Assembly: GCA_949987565.1 (NCBI GenBank)
Contig: OX465110.1
Location: 14,672,290 to 14,736,289, forward strand
DNA from: Luidia sarsii
Taxonomy: Eukaryota; Echinodermata; Asteroidea; Paxillosida; Luidiidae
DNA: 64,000 bases
Direction: 5' to 3'
Program-made: the position numbers and the translations under genes
Shown: in pieces, positions 37,700-49,439 of the stretch
Layout: every line of letters begins with the position of its first letter
Position numbering within the stretch: the first letter of the stretch is position 1
Notes under the pieces: model-generated
Database searches by the model: none
Told to the model about the DNA's origin: nothing
Seen by the model: the letters and a program-made list of their open reading frames with translations, nothing else

Positions 37700-40600
37700 C
37701 TTATTACGTCGGGTGGGGCAAACCCTCCTTGAGTTACTTCTACTTTGCCAAATGTATTAGTCCTGAATCACTTTTGACTTCGTGTGTTGGTTCGAGCTTC
37801 TGGTGTTGAGAGGGACATTTTATTGTGGGTAAATACCTCTCACTGTGTAAAGTACTAATGTGTATATTGTGTAAAAATACAAAGCTAAATTAAGCCTATA
37901 TGTTTATAGGCAATATTTATGGAAACAAAAACATCATTGTATCACAGTGCGGCCATCTTGTTCTGATCACCCACAAGCCATATTCGAAGAAAAACAAATG
38001 AAAAGAGTCGAGAGATCATCATGGGTACCAGTCTATTTTCAACTTTAATCCTGTACATGAAATCCGAGATGGCTGCATTGTGAAGAGTTTAATATATAAC
38101 TATCTTTATCACGCCTGCATTCAATATATGTGTGTGGAAAGTGTCATTAATATTTTTATATCAATTGAATAGCTCATATCATTATTATACACCGCTATGT
38201 AAAACGATGGTTTATTGTCGGTTGATTTAATATGAATGTGTTAATAGAGCCATGTGTGCTATTGTGAAAGATTAACCACTATTTCTTAGCCGCGGATTTC
38301 AAACGTGATTTTCCACTGTTCAGACCTTCAAATAGTAGTCCATGTAAAACAGCGGGAACAACGGCCGTATGCAAATGCACGCCGCCCATTTCTGTGAAAA
38401 CGAGCGAGTTGGTCATCTTGGGTTTTCCCCGTCATCACATTATCACGGACAATTTGAAGATTGATTTTGTCCTCAAAATCGATGGGCCTGCTCTGGTAAT
38501 GCGTTTGTTGACTGCAAGCCATCAGGACTATACAACCCACGCCCGCGTCATTATAATGTACAGTGGCCATGTTGCTATATGCGCTCTTGTTCACTAAACA
38601 AAAAAATCCAGTCAGTCTGGTGTATGTACGGTGGCCAGTCTTTTGAAGACCCCCCCCCCAAAAAAAAGCAAAAATCCTTACACTTGTGAGCTTTGTTTGA
38701 ATCCAGTAAAGCTAATTAATCACGTTATATAGTTCCACCTGTTAGCGTCCCCAATGAGAAGCAATGGCCAACTTGAAGTATTCAAACTGACACATTCCGC
38801 GCCTATATAACTCGCATCACCTTCATCGGCCGTCAGCACTTGCCCTACATCATTATCGAGAAGATGGAGAAGAGGCTAATAGTGTCATCTTCGTCTCGAG
38901 TTTTGGCTTGGTATTATCACTTTGTTGTAATGCTTATTTCCTGACCATCCTCACTTGTGTGTACGAGTCTTTGCTGTCAGTCCTGACCGTACCGAAGCAC
39001 ATGTGCAGCATTGGATGTCGTTTTACCCGGTGTACAATGTATTATTGTATTGGATAGTAAAGCTTAATTTATGCAAGTGTCACTCGAAATGTGGTGTTTG
39101 TAAGTAACAGCCTTATTTCCACTATGTGCTCTATTTTGTCATGATTGTGTTTTGTTGGAATATTGAAAAGTTCTTAACTAAGAAATGTAAAACTATAGTC
39201 CACGACTCGATTCCCATTCCTTGTACATGTATTTTGTTGTGTAATAAAGCCACGTATGTACGTAGGTTTGTACGCATTCTCAAACCACTTGACACGAATC
39301 AGTTATAAATTCCAACACTGTAATTGTAATCGTTCACATCGTGCATGCTTATTTGTTCGGTACCAAATTATTTCTTGTCTAATTTATTCACCAGCATTTC
39401 ATTCCACATTTTGTACTCTGAATCCAGTCTTATAATTCTCCGCTCATCATTTTTGTGTCGACGTTCTATTTAATGACCAATAAATTGTCCACAATAATAA
39501 TGCACAATGTGGCTCCTATGTACCGTCCGTATACTGATTGCCGTGTTCGTGCGCTGCTCGTCTCCATGGTGATTAGGCGCGACCCTCAAGTAACCAGACG
39601 GCACGTTCTAACGCCGCCGGTTGTTATCTTGTTGCCATGGTTACTATGTAATGTGTACATTTGGCAGTGGTGTAGATGATTTTTTCGGGTATAATGTGTG
39701 TAGTGCCGACGGTAATGCAACGCTGTATGTTGCATTGCTGCGTGCACGTATTAGTGCAAAATGTCAGTACCCTGTATTCATGGCTGGCTTCTTGCAAACC
39801 GTAGTGCTTGCAAGTGTGGAACGATGGTTCGAATTATAGGCGTGATATGACTGCATTGGGTAGAATGCGAAGCAATGATCCTACAGATGCCTCAAAAGGT
39901 GCCTTGTTCAAACAGATTAATTTTACCAAAACGCAATCATACCAGCAGAGATATGACACTATAAGTATTTCCAATAGTGCCACAAGCCCCATTACGTACA
40001 CACTGGCGGGGCGGATGGTAGTATCTGACATATGGGGCATATTCTCCCTTCATAACGAAATGATCGATGAGCACAACCGATGGGCAAATTGTGTTATGTT
40101 AATTAGAGAGCCGGATACCTTTATTCATTTTCGTCTCTTCCTGCCGCGTTAGGACGACATTCGTGGCCCTAGACATGACATTAATCGCCGTCAGTAAATC
40201 GTCTGAATCCCCTGGCCTACACGGCTTGTCTGCTCTCGCGAAATGGGCGTGTTATGTTTAAAGGGAGGGTACACTATTTGTAAAGTGCCCAGTTTCCGGA
40301 CATTCCAAATTTTATAAATTGGGATGTTTGCGATGATATCAGACATTCCATGAGATTTTAGCACTCGAGAATCTGCCGTTTTCTAGAAGAGAAATGTTGC
40401 TGTATTTCCAACTATCGCTCCGCTGAGCGATCGTTGGGACAAAGAGTTCCATTTACAAATACATGTACCGCCCTCTATGTCTAACAAAACACACAGATTT
40501 AATTTTGTTTTTAACGGTTTTTCTCATGACGTGCTTGACAGATTGAGCTGAAACTTCCGCAGGTGTACTTTATGTGCACATTGAGTTTGACAAAGCAAAA

Positions 40601-43600
40601 TGGTATACCTTTAACCGCCTGTACCTAAGGGGGCTGGGTTCTCCGATTAGATCGAATGATTGTTTTCGGTTCCTTCCAGCTTCCCCTTTGGGCTCCTCCC
40701 TGCTTGCCCTCGAAGCCCTTACTGCATCAGACTATTGCTGTTATTCACCAAGCCTTGTACGATCTATCGTAACGATCAACGGACTGACGACGGATACCCA
40801 ATGGGTTGCATTTTGGTACCGTACGGCAGCATTATCGATACAATTGGTGCCATCGTCCTCGTGAACTCCCAGTTTGTTCCCTGCCACAGAAAATGTCAAC
40901 AAGGCAGTAAACATTACCTTTTCAAAATCCTTATACCACACTGTATTAATTTGTTCTGTTTCCATTGCATTCAATATACTCGAGCAGCGTATACCGAACA
41001 GGCCGGTGTAAATGCAATTACACGCCCAAGGAATTTAGAATGTTTATAATGCCCCTGCCTATAATTATGTATCGTAAGTTCATTCACACCATTCTAACAG
41101 GTTGTTGTGGATGTGCTATGTATGGATTTCTTGACGGATACAATACTTTATCACGTTTTTGTCTGAAGGGCGAGGTGAAGATGTATATTCTTTCACTTCC
41201 AAATGGAACGGAAGAGCTCCTGTGTGAATTCCTCCTCCATAGGTTTTGATTTGAGCTTCCTCGGTCAGTATCATTTTTTATCGATCGATAGTTGTGTCTC
41301 TCTTCCCGGGGCCCCTCTGCACTGTGTATTCATCCTGTCTCGCTCCTCCCTATAAAAGCCCGCTGCTCAATAAATTCTATATCTCTCCTCCTCCCCCCGG
41401 GGGCCTGACCAAAAAAAAAAAAGAATTGAAGAAAACAATCAGCAGGGAAGACGTCAAATTGATCACCGTTTGACTTTTTCGCGCGTGTGTGACCCGCCTT
41501 GAAGAGTACGATTCCCCTCGGGGAACGCATTGTTGTCACCTTGTACTTTTGACTTCTTTATTAAAAAAAGTAAAACAATCCGTTCTTGGGCATTCGCTGT
41601 AAGCAGACGAGGCATCTCGTGTGATGTCGCCAGCTGATCGACTGTTGGACGTGCGACGACCCCGCATCGATAATGTTCTCTCGCCTTGCACTGTAGCGAG
41701 CCGAACATCACCATGTCTTTATATGTAAGTATAGAGGACTGAATGCTACAAGCAGACAAGTGCGACGGACATTTTCTGAGCATTCTTTGACATCTTTACA
41801 CACCGTATATTTCCGGCTTTACCGGATCATCGTCGTAAACCTCCTTAATTCCCCACAGAGTAAGAGTCAAGCATCTGCATGCGAATTCGGACAAGATTGG
41901 AATTAATTTTTCAAGGACACCATCTATCTCTGACTGAGTAGACCCTGCTGTACTTTTGTTCACTGTGTACAGGCATTCATAAAAGGACGTCCCTCCAGGC
42001 CGGGCACAATGCTTTGAATTATGAACGACACGAGTATGCACTGCACAGTGTGGTGAGCCAACTCCCAGCTATCTAACAAGCTGCACGAGTGAAAGATATT
42101 ACACGGCATTGGACTTGGCCTCCAGTCCCGAACGATGCTCCCTTGTGTTGCCAGTTTCCCCACCCAGTATCGGTCAGTCCACGGATACAAGCAGGAAGCA
42201 GTGGTAATAGTGTCGTATAGTTCCCTGCGGAATACAAACACCCAGTGCAGTCTTCATTTCATTTCAGTCTCAATCACCTTACTGCATCATTGCAGACGCG
42301 CTCTCTCTCTCTCTCCCTCTCTCTCCGAACTGCCGGGCCACAACTGCCAGGCGCATTGTTTCTCTAATGCTCAACCAGCACATTATACGGGGCTCTTTGC
42401 TTATTGCCGATTTTTTTTCTCCAAGTATGAGTTCCGATTCAATTTCCTCTGGTGGAAATCGGTTCAAGAAAGGAGGCGGGATAAACAGGTCAAATTGCAA
42501 TCTTTGATTGGATGCTGCATCCATTGTAGAAGGAGAACGGTTCACCAATGAATCGACTCTATACCAATGTCCGCTTGCTGCATCGCGAAAACCTACTACT
42601 GGTGTATAGCTTTAAAGGTACCTGCGTCACACAGACTCACACGTTTCTGTTCTTGCATTTTTAAAGTCCATGCAAGAAACCCGTAATGTCATTTCCCAGT
42701 GGCGCGTCGGGCACTCTGTGCCTGATGAGAGAACCGTGGAGGGCGAGGCGAGGACAGTTTCAATTCAATAAATCCTCAGTAAGAGGGAAAGTTATCTGCC
42801 CGTCTGTAATCCGACTTGCTCGGGCCTCTCTCAATCATAACACGGTTTCGAATCGCACTGGCCATCTGCATTACATCTAGCGTGGATTTCGTCGACCAAG
42901 TGATATTCTTTTTGACAGGTCTGCTGACGAGCCCAGGCAAGGGCAGTGCACGACAAGCCATCGGCCAGGTACGGCCTACAGTCGCGCAGGGACGGTGATA
43001 CGCCCAGTCCGCTTTGCTGGCTTGGAAAAATAAACAGCGCGGGCAGCCGGCTGCCCAGCCAAACCCCGTCATTACGCAATGCTGACGGCGGACCGTACGA
43101 GCAAACCGTAAAATTCACCGCGTTCGGCATGTCTTCCAGGCATTGCGGCAATACGAGATAATAACAAACCAAATGGAAAGATAATACCGCCTTCTCGGTT
43201 TGCGATTAAACTGTGTACAATATTGTGATGACAGCAGAAAGCGTCATCCAAGCCAGCCTCTGCTGACGGGTAGGGGTGGGGGGGGGGAGAAACGAGCGAA
43301 GACGAGGCCGGAAGCATGTCAGACCGGCCAAGGAACGAGATGGATGGCATATAAAAAAAGAAAGAGATACAGCCGAACTCGGTTTGGTCGGGCGCCAACC
43401 TCCTTGGTCGAACCTTTTTTTTTTGGCCCAGGCCGAGATCAATACAGGAGGAAAAGACACCAGGTCCTTCAGGGGCGGGAAAGGAATTAAGGATACTCCC
43501 CACACTGCACCCAGACACCGTATGGCTAGGTTCCTTCCCGCTACGCTTCGCTCACTTCAAGCCCCCTTCATCATAACCGCGGCTCAAGATGGCCACTTGC

Positions 43601-45120
43601 TGTGGGAGTTGTATTCTCACGGAGAATAAAGCGTCGTTCATGCAAAGCAATCTCCTCCTGCCGATCGCGCGGACCTGCTAACTGGAATCGATCGGTGCCG
43701 AGGTGAAGAACGTCTGGATTCAGTCCAGGGGGCTGGTTCTTATCAACAGGAGGCGAATGGAAATGCGCGGTATATAGACGCACTCGTGAGCGCGGCGGTC
43801 TGCCAGCCAAGGCTTGGAGCCCTGTGGCAAACCCCCGGGACCTGTTGGAAGGAAAATCGTTTTATACATCTAGCTGATCTCCGAAGGGATGGGGGGGGGG
43901 AGAAGACGCGTGCATCTTTGACAATATACAGTGGCATTGGCCGGTTCGAACCTTCATGAAAAGAGACTGGGGTGATAGGAGCAACAACTGTCCTGCACGT
44001 GTGTTGTATGGTGTGGATGACATAGTGAAGCCATACAGGCGCCCTTATGCCACTCCCATTTCATATACCGGTACAGTATATTGCTCACTCATCTGCAGCG
44101 GGTAGAGGAAAGCATTGCTGTACACTTGAGTCATCGACTAACATCGTTTACATTTCTATAACCATTATTATCAACATAGCACCTCGCAGGACGAACACGT
44201 ATTCATTTAAACCTATCTTTCCGTGCCATCGCTAAGTGACATTTTCGCTCAACAATAGAGAGGTTTGGCAAGCGAACGGATGAGGTTAGTGCAACGGGTG
44301 TACCATCAATTATGACGTCATATATTACTATCCGCTAAATGTGTGGACGACACGAATATCTCGCTCGCTGCACGTAAGGAAGAAACGCATTGGAAAAAAC
44401 GGTAAACGGGTCTTTACCTTTGTGTCAATTTGGATGGTGTTGTCCAGAAATGAATACTCGCTGAATACGTATACAGGCCATTTTTGTGTGAGTTTCAAAG
44501 ACTTTGAAATACGAACAGATTAGTCTCAAAGTAGGGTATAAAAACGTGGGTGCATGGTGTCTGAAATAGACTTGAATTTAGACATTATTTTACACCGCGA
44601 TGGGATCGCGAACAGCGCTACCAATCATATGCTGGGATTGCGAAACGGTGGAATGGTCAGTCCCGTACAGATAGGCCTAGCTAAACGTACAAGCAATTGT
44701 AGGCCTACTACACGCGTATTCGCATGCGAAGCTGCTCCAATGACCGTTACTCAAGAAATGCATTATTTGCTTTATCAAGCTTCGCGAACATTTCATGCTC
44801 AGCTTCAAAGCTGCACTTTTTGTTGCAGTTACATGGCTTGAGCGCGCATGCCCCACACAATATATTGAAATCGGTGTTGTTTCAGGGGCGTGGCCATCCC
44901 CATGGACGGAAGATCAATCCAAACAAGTCGACAAGACAACACTCAACCTGGTGCGTGGTTAGCTTACACTAACAATCACGTAGGCTTCGTATTTATATCA
45001 CCCTGGATTTATTGGTGTCGGCGCACGGAAACGTGTATGGGAGTGTCTTTCCCATTTCTCGTTGCTTCGAACTCACGATTTGATCGTCGGATGTTCACAT
45101 AACCTATTTCACAACTCCCA
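37700..45120. other. Long unique block without recognised genes
   Basis: It includes the POU octamer ATGCAAAT (38369-38376), an X-box (39631), a (CT)n run near 42300-42325 and G9-type runs near 43277 and 43891. Open frames of 100-150 codons (42135-42551, 43072-43518) overlap on both strands and lack known motifs or convincing splice sites. Confidence 0.45.
39631..39644 (-). promoter_or_regulatory. Perfect RFX X-box match
   Basis: The minus strand reads GTAACC-AT-GGCAAC, the classical X-box. A weaker relative (GTCTCCATGGTGAT) lies at about 39560. No gene start is recognised beside it. Confidence 0.4.
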
Positions 45121-45128
45121 ATATACGG

Positions 45129-45800
45129 AAGAGAGAGGGAGAGAGACAGGGGGGGGGGAGAGAGGGAGAAAGTGCGGGAGAAAGAGAGAGGTACGTGGAG
45201 AGGGAGAGAGAGAGGTGGAGAGAGAGAGAGAGGTGGAGAGAGAGGGTGGAGAGAGAGACAGAGGGAGAGAGACGGGAGGGAGAAGGAGAGAGGGAGAAAG
45301 AGCGGGAGAAAGAGAGAGGAAGAGAGAGGTGGAGAGCGGGAGAGGGAGAGAGAGGTGGAGAGAGGGGATGGAGAGAGAGCGAGAGAGAGAGGGAGAGGGA
45401 GAGAGGTGGCGGGAGAGAGCGAGAGAGAGAGGGATAGGACTGACAGGGGGATCGAGGAGAGAGATGGAGAGTGAGCGAGAGAGGGAAAAGTGGGGAGAGA
45501 GTGTACGGGGAAGAGGGGGCAATAGCGAGAGGGGGAGAGAGAGGCGAGAGATAGACAGAGGGAGGTGGGAGAGAAATAAAAAAAGGGGAAAAGAGGGAGG
45601 AGCGGAGAGAAACATGCAGACACAGGCATCAACGCACAAACAGTCACAAACAGACAAATGGACAGGCGAAAGAACAGACAGACAGACAGACATACAATTA
45701 TACATAATAATAGACAGAGATACATTTTTACAGACGGACGGACGGATAGAAGGACAGAGACAGACAGATTAGAGAGAGGGGGGCGGAGGGGGGAGAGGGC
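45129..45800 (+). repeat. Long GA-rich (polypurine) tract with CAGA repeats
   Basis: From 45129 to about 45600 the plus strand is almost wholly GA, GGAGA and GAGAGAG units. A (CAGA)n / (GGAC)n zone follows to about 45770. Long Arg/Glu- or Leu/Ser-rich reading frames here are by-products of the repeat. Confidence 0.9.
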
Positions 45801-45804
45801 AAGG

Positions 45805-48735
45805 AGCGGAGAGAGCCATTAACACTCGTAAAAGCAACAGGAAAAGGTGCGGAATTGGTGGTAATTGCGTCCGGTGTTTGGCTCTCAAGGAGACGGAGAG
45901 AGCCCAGAATTCAGGAAGCAGGGCGGATGTTGACTAGAATTCGATCTTCGTGGCCGGGGAGAAGATAGGGCGCGGTGTAACGAGCTATAGACGGGGCAGC
46001 CCAGGCGGTGCATGGGATGTTGAGATGGCCTTGTAGTGTGCCTTCTTCCTCCCCTCCTCTTCAACTGGTGGCCAAGGAGAACTAAATAGTGTTTATTAGG
46101 TCTCCCTTCAAGACGGTTCTTCTAATATAAATAGACGCCCCTGACTCATGCATTGCCCGACCGTTCGTTTATCGATGCGTGGCCGGGGCCCACCGCCACC
46201 ACCGAGCCAGGTCTAATAAGTCCGGCGGGGCGGGCGTGCGCTGAATCGCCAAGTCGAGTCGGGCAGCGGCGACACCCGGGAATTCTCCGAGCGAGTGATC
46301 GGCGACGTGCTCGCATCGATCGTCGTGCCGGGGCTCGCCCGGCGAACTCCCGCGGCCAGAGTATAGAACCGGGCGATAACCCAGGCATCGCCACTTCATT
46401 GCATTAGCGTCATTAATGACATAAGCCGCTTGCAATTAAGCACTCGGCCAGATTGAACGATGCGGCCAAACACGTGGGCACGTCATCCTTCTCCATTAAA
46501 TACATTACCGCTCTAGTATCGTTGCTAATGGGCGTTTAGGAATGGACGGTTTAAGCACTTCTAGTCTGGGAATCATATGCGCACCTGTTCTTATTATTAA
46601 CGTGTTACCTCCGTGACACACTGTACTGTCAAATAATAACTGTGTTCGGCCTATTTTTAGAGGAGAAGATAGCAACACTACTAAGTACGTGGCCTTGTTC
46701 GCCGTCTCGTGCGTTGACATAATTATGATATTGCAGACTGAAGAGTGTGGCGTGTTTTTTCATACAGGCTGCATCACAAAGACTCTCCAGTAAATGAGTT
46801 CGCACTTACGGAAGTCATAGATTAGGCAGCCTAGTTTTTTTCAATTCAAATGGAGTTGTTGGCGCCGAAACAAAATCACCCAGCTCGACCGAGTGTCACG
46901 AACTAAGTCACAGCGGGCTCGCTGAGTAGGCCTACAATAACTACCCTACTTCAGACGGTTCGCTATACATAATGGGTGCACATGCATATCATTTCCCAGC
47001 CCCAAATAAATGAGGACTACCCGTATATAGCGTAATGCACTGATTCGCACAGGCCAAGCTTTCGGCGATGAACTATATACTGCTAAGTGATACCTCTTTT
47101 TTTGTGGATGGAAATTTTATTAATTTTCGCTTTCAATCCCTCCTCGTCCTTCCTGACATTCCCGCTGTCTTTGGGGTGGGACGGTTCGCGCGTCTCAGAA
47201 GATTGCTGCCGCGCTGAGTGAATGGACAGCGCCTCGTGAGTCACTTTGAAATCGAGATTTTAATCATCCCGGGACTGGGGGAGGAAAAAAAAGAAACTGC
47301 GAAAAATAAATTGGTGATAAATCTTCCTCTTCGGCGTCGGCGAAGTGTGACGTTTTACGACTTGACATATCATTAGTGGGTGCAGCATGCACGGTTCCAA
47401 GTGTATAGCCTCCCTCTCGAATTGAGACATTATTCTATTGAATTTCCGACCATTGTCGGGTGAGCAGATATGTAATATTATTAAATTTTGTTCGAGGAAG
47501 CGCGGAGATTGCTGTCGGATGGTTTCGTTCAATTTGACGCGCAGAAGGGAGGTATATATTATTCGTGCTCTCCCTACTCCCATCACAAATGAAAGTCCCG
47601 GCTCGGGTTTTGCACTGCCGCATCCCCCCCACACTAATATCAGAAAGAACGTTGGTCAAGGCGCGGCCGTGGAAAAAATTCTGCAACAAGGTATACATGC
47701 AGTCGGAATGTACAGGAACGTACGTGCAAGACGGAACTAACCAAACAAGTAGAAAGATTCTCGAACACTCGCTTCACTTTCTGTAACTCGCTTCCTTTTG
47801 TGCAGTATAGTCAGTGTGCGGATAGAATGCCAGGAGACTACCCCACCGTTTGCAGTAATGGTCCGTGCTTCTTCTTTTATATCCAGACCGGCTCGTTGTG
47901 TCCGATCACGCGCTCGCTGAAAACTTTTTGTTGGTGGTCTATATCTTCAAAGGAATCCGCGCTTTCGAATAATTGCCGTCATTGATTTGAACTTTCATCG
48001 GGCATGCGAGGCCCAGGCTGTGAATGCCCAAGAATCATTGTTTAGCCACGAGTGGATATTTTGTTTCCGTACCAAGGACAGACCTTTTCTTCGCTTCTCC
48101 TGCACGCCTGAAACCGAATAGCCCGCGGAATATACCGTAATCACATTTCCAGCCCGTGTGACGGTGTCTTTTCACGCGGGGACGTGGGACCCGTGCTGTC
48201 CGCGCGCTCAGCCGCGATCCTGATTCGATTTGGCCGACAATTTGCTATCATGTTGTTCTTTAATCTCGCGTGCCGATCACCAACTCCCCCACCCTTTTCG
48301 CCCCTGCGACAGTCGTTGGTTCTGTCGCCGTGCCTTGCCAGACCTGGATATTCTTACCCGGTCCTTTTGTCCTCCGCCTGGTAGCGACAGTGTCGCATTA
48401 CCCGCGCAGGTTGTCGGCCTCTCCCAGTTTTGTTTTCTTTCAAATCGAGACAGGAAGAGCGTAGCCTCGGTATGGATTTTTCTTCTTTTCTTTACGCGAA
48501 GGCTCTTCGGACAGTTTCACACTGCACCTTGGTGTGACGGGGGCTTTACGGGAACCCATGTAGTATGTCTATCTCTGCCCCTCCTCGGTTTCGTTGTTTT
48601 GAAAAGCACGTATCGCATCGGGCACGGGCCATTTCTAGGAGCAGGATACAACAACAGTGTGAGGGACAGGCAGGAGGAGTACAAACATCGCCTTGTAAAA
48701 ACACAGGGAGCTGACGGCTTTGTCAGAGTGGGCTC
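45805..48735. other. CpG-rich block and unique sequence, no gene recognised
   Basis: 46150-46380 is strongly CpG-rich with open frames on both strands (84 and 82 codons), neither matching a known family. It could be an unmethylated promoter-type island for an unseen gene or ncRNA. Confidence 0.4.
46409..46420. promoter_or_regulatory. Palindromic homeodomain-type site
   Basis: GTCATTAATGAC is a perfect 12-bp palindrome with back-to-back ATTA/TAAT cores, followed by GCAATTAAGCACT. It lies in unique sequence next to the CpG-rich block 46150-46380. Confidence 0.3.
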
Positions 48736-48739
48736 TCTC

Positions 48740-49027
48740 GCACCCCGTCATTCCCTCCTCCCCGTCTCTCCATCCACTGTTTCTCTTCTCTCCATCTCTC
48801 ACTCTTCATCCCGCCCACTCTCTTTCTGTCTCACCGCCTCAGTGTCTCTCTTTCTATCTTCCTTCTCTCTGTGTCTACTCTCTCTCCCCCTTTCTCCCTC
48901 CCTCTCTCTCGTCCTCCCCTCTCTCGCTCGCTCTCCTCACCTCTCTCTTTCCCCTTCTTCATATCTCTCTTTCTGTCTCTCTACCTCTCCTCCCTGGATC
49001 TCCCTCACCCCCCCTCTCTCTCTCTCT

Positions 49028-49078
<51 letters not shown>

Positions 49079-49433
49079 TTTCTCTCCCTCTCTCTCTCTC
49101 TCTCTCTCCCCTTCCTCCCCCTTTCTCCGCCTTCCCCTCTCTCACTCTCTCTTTATCGCTCTCTCTCCATACCCCTCTCTCCCTCCCGTCTGCCCTCTCT
49201 TCCTCACTCTCTTACTTTCTCTTTCCCTCTCCCCTTCTCCCCCTTTCTCCGTCTTCCCCCCTCTCTCCCTCACTCTCTCTCCCTGCCCTCTCTCAGTCTC
49301 TCCCTCTCTCTCCCCTCTCTCCCTCGCTCTCTTATACTCTATCTCCCTCTCCCCTTCCTCCCCTTTCTCCGCCTTCCCCTCTCACACCCTCTCTCCCTCT
49401 CCCTTTCTCCCTCTCTCTCTCTCACTCGGAGTG
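48740..49433 (+). repeat. Long CT-rich (polypyrimidine) tract
   Basis: Nearly 700 bp of CTCT, CCTCTCTC and CCCTCTC units occur, with a pure (CT)n stretch near 49030-49072. The apparent 404-codon frame (Ser/Leu/Pro only) across it is low-complexity, not a gene. Confidence 0.9.
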
Positions 49434-49439
49434 GAGTGG

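Noticed and set aside
45009..45772. 236-238 codon open frames on both strands
   Set aside because: They are translations of the GA/CAGA tract, giving only Arg/Glu/Gly or Leu/Ser/Pro composition.
46150..46410. rRNA gene fragment
   Set aside because: GC-richness and a short resemblance (GGTCTAATAAGT) suggested 28S rRNA, but the flanks do not match and no conserved rRNA core block is present.
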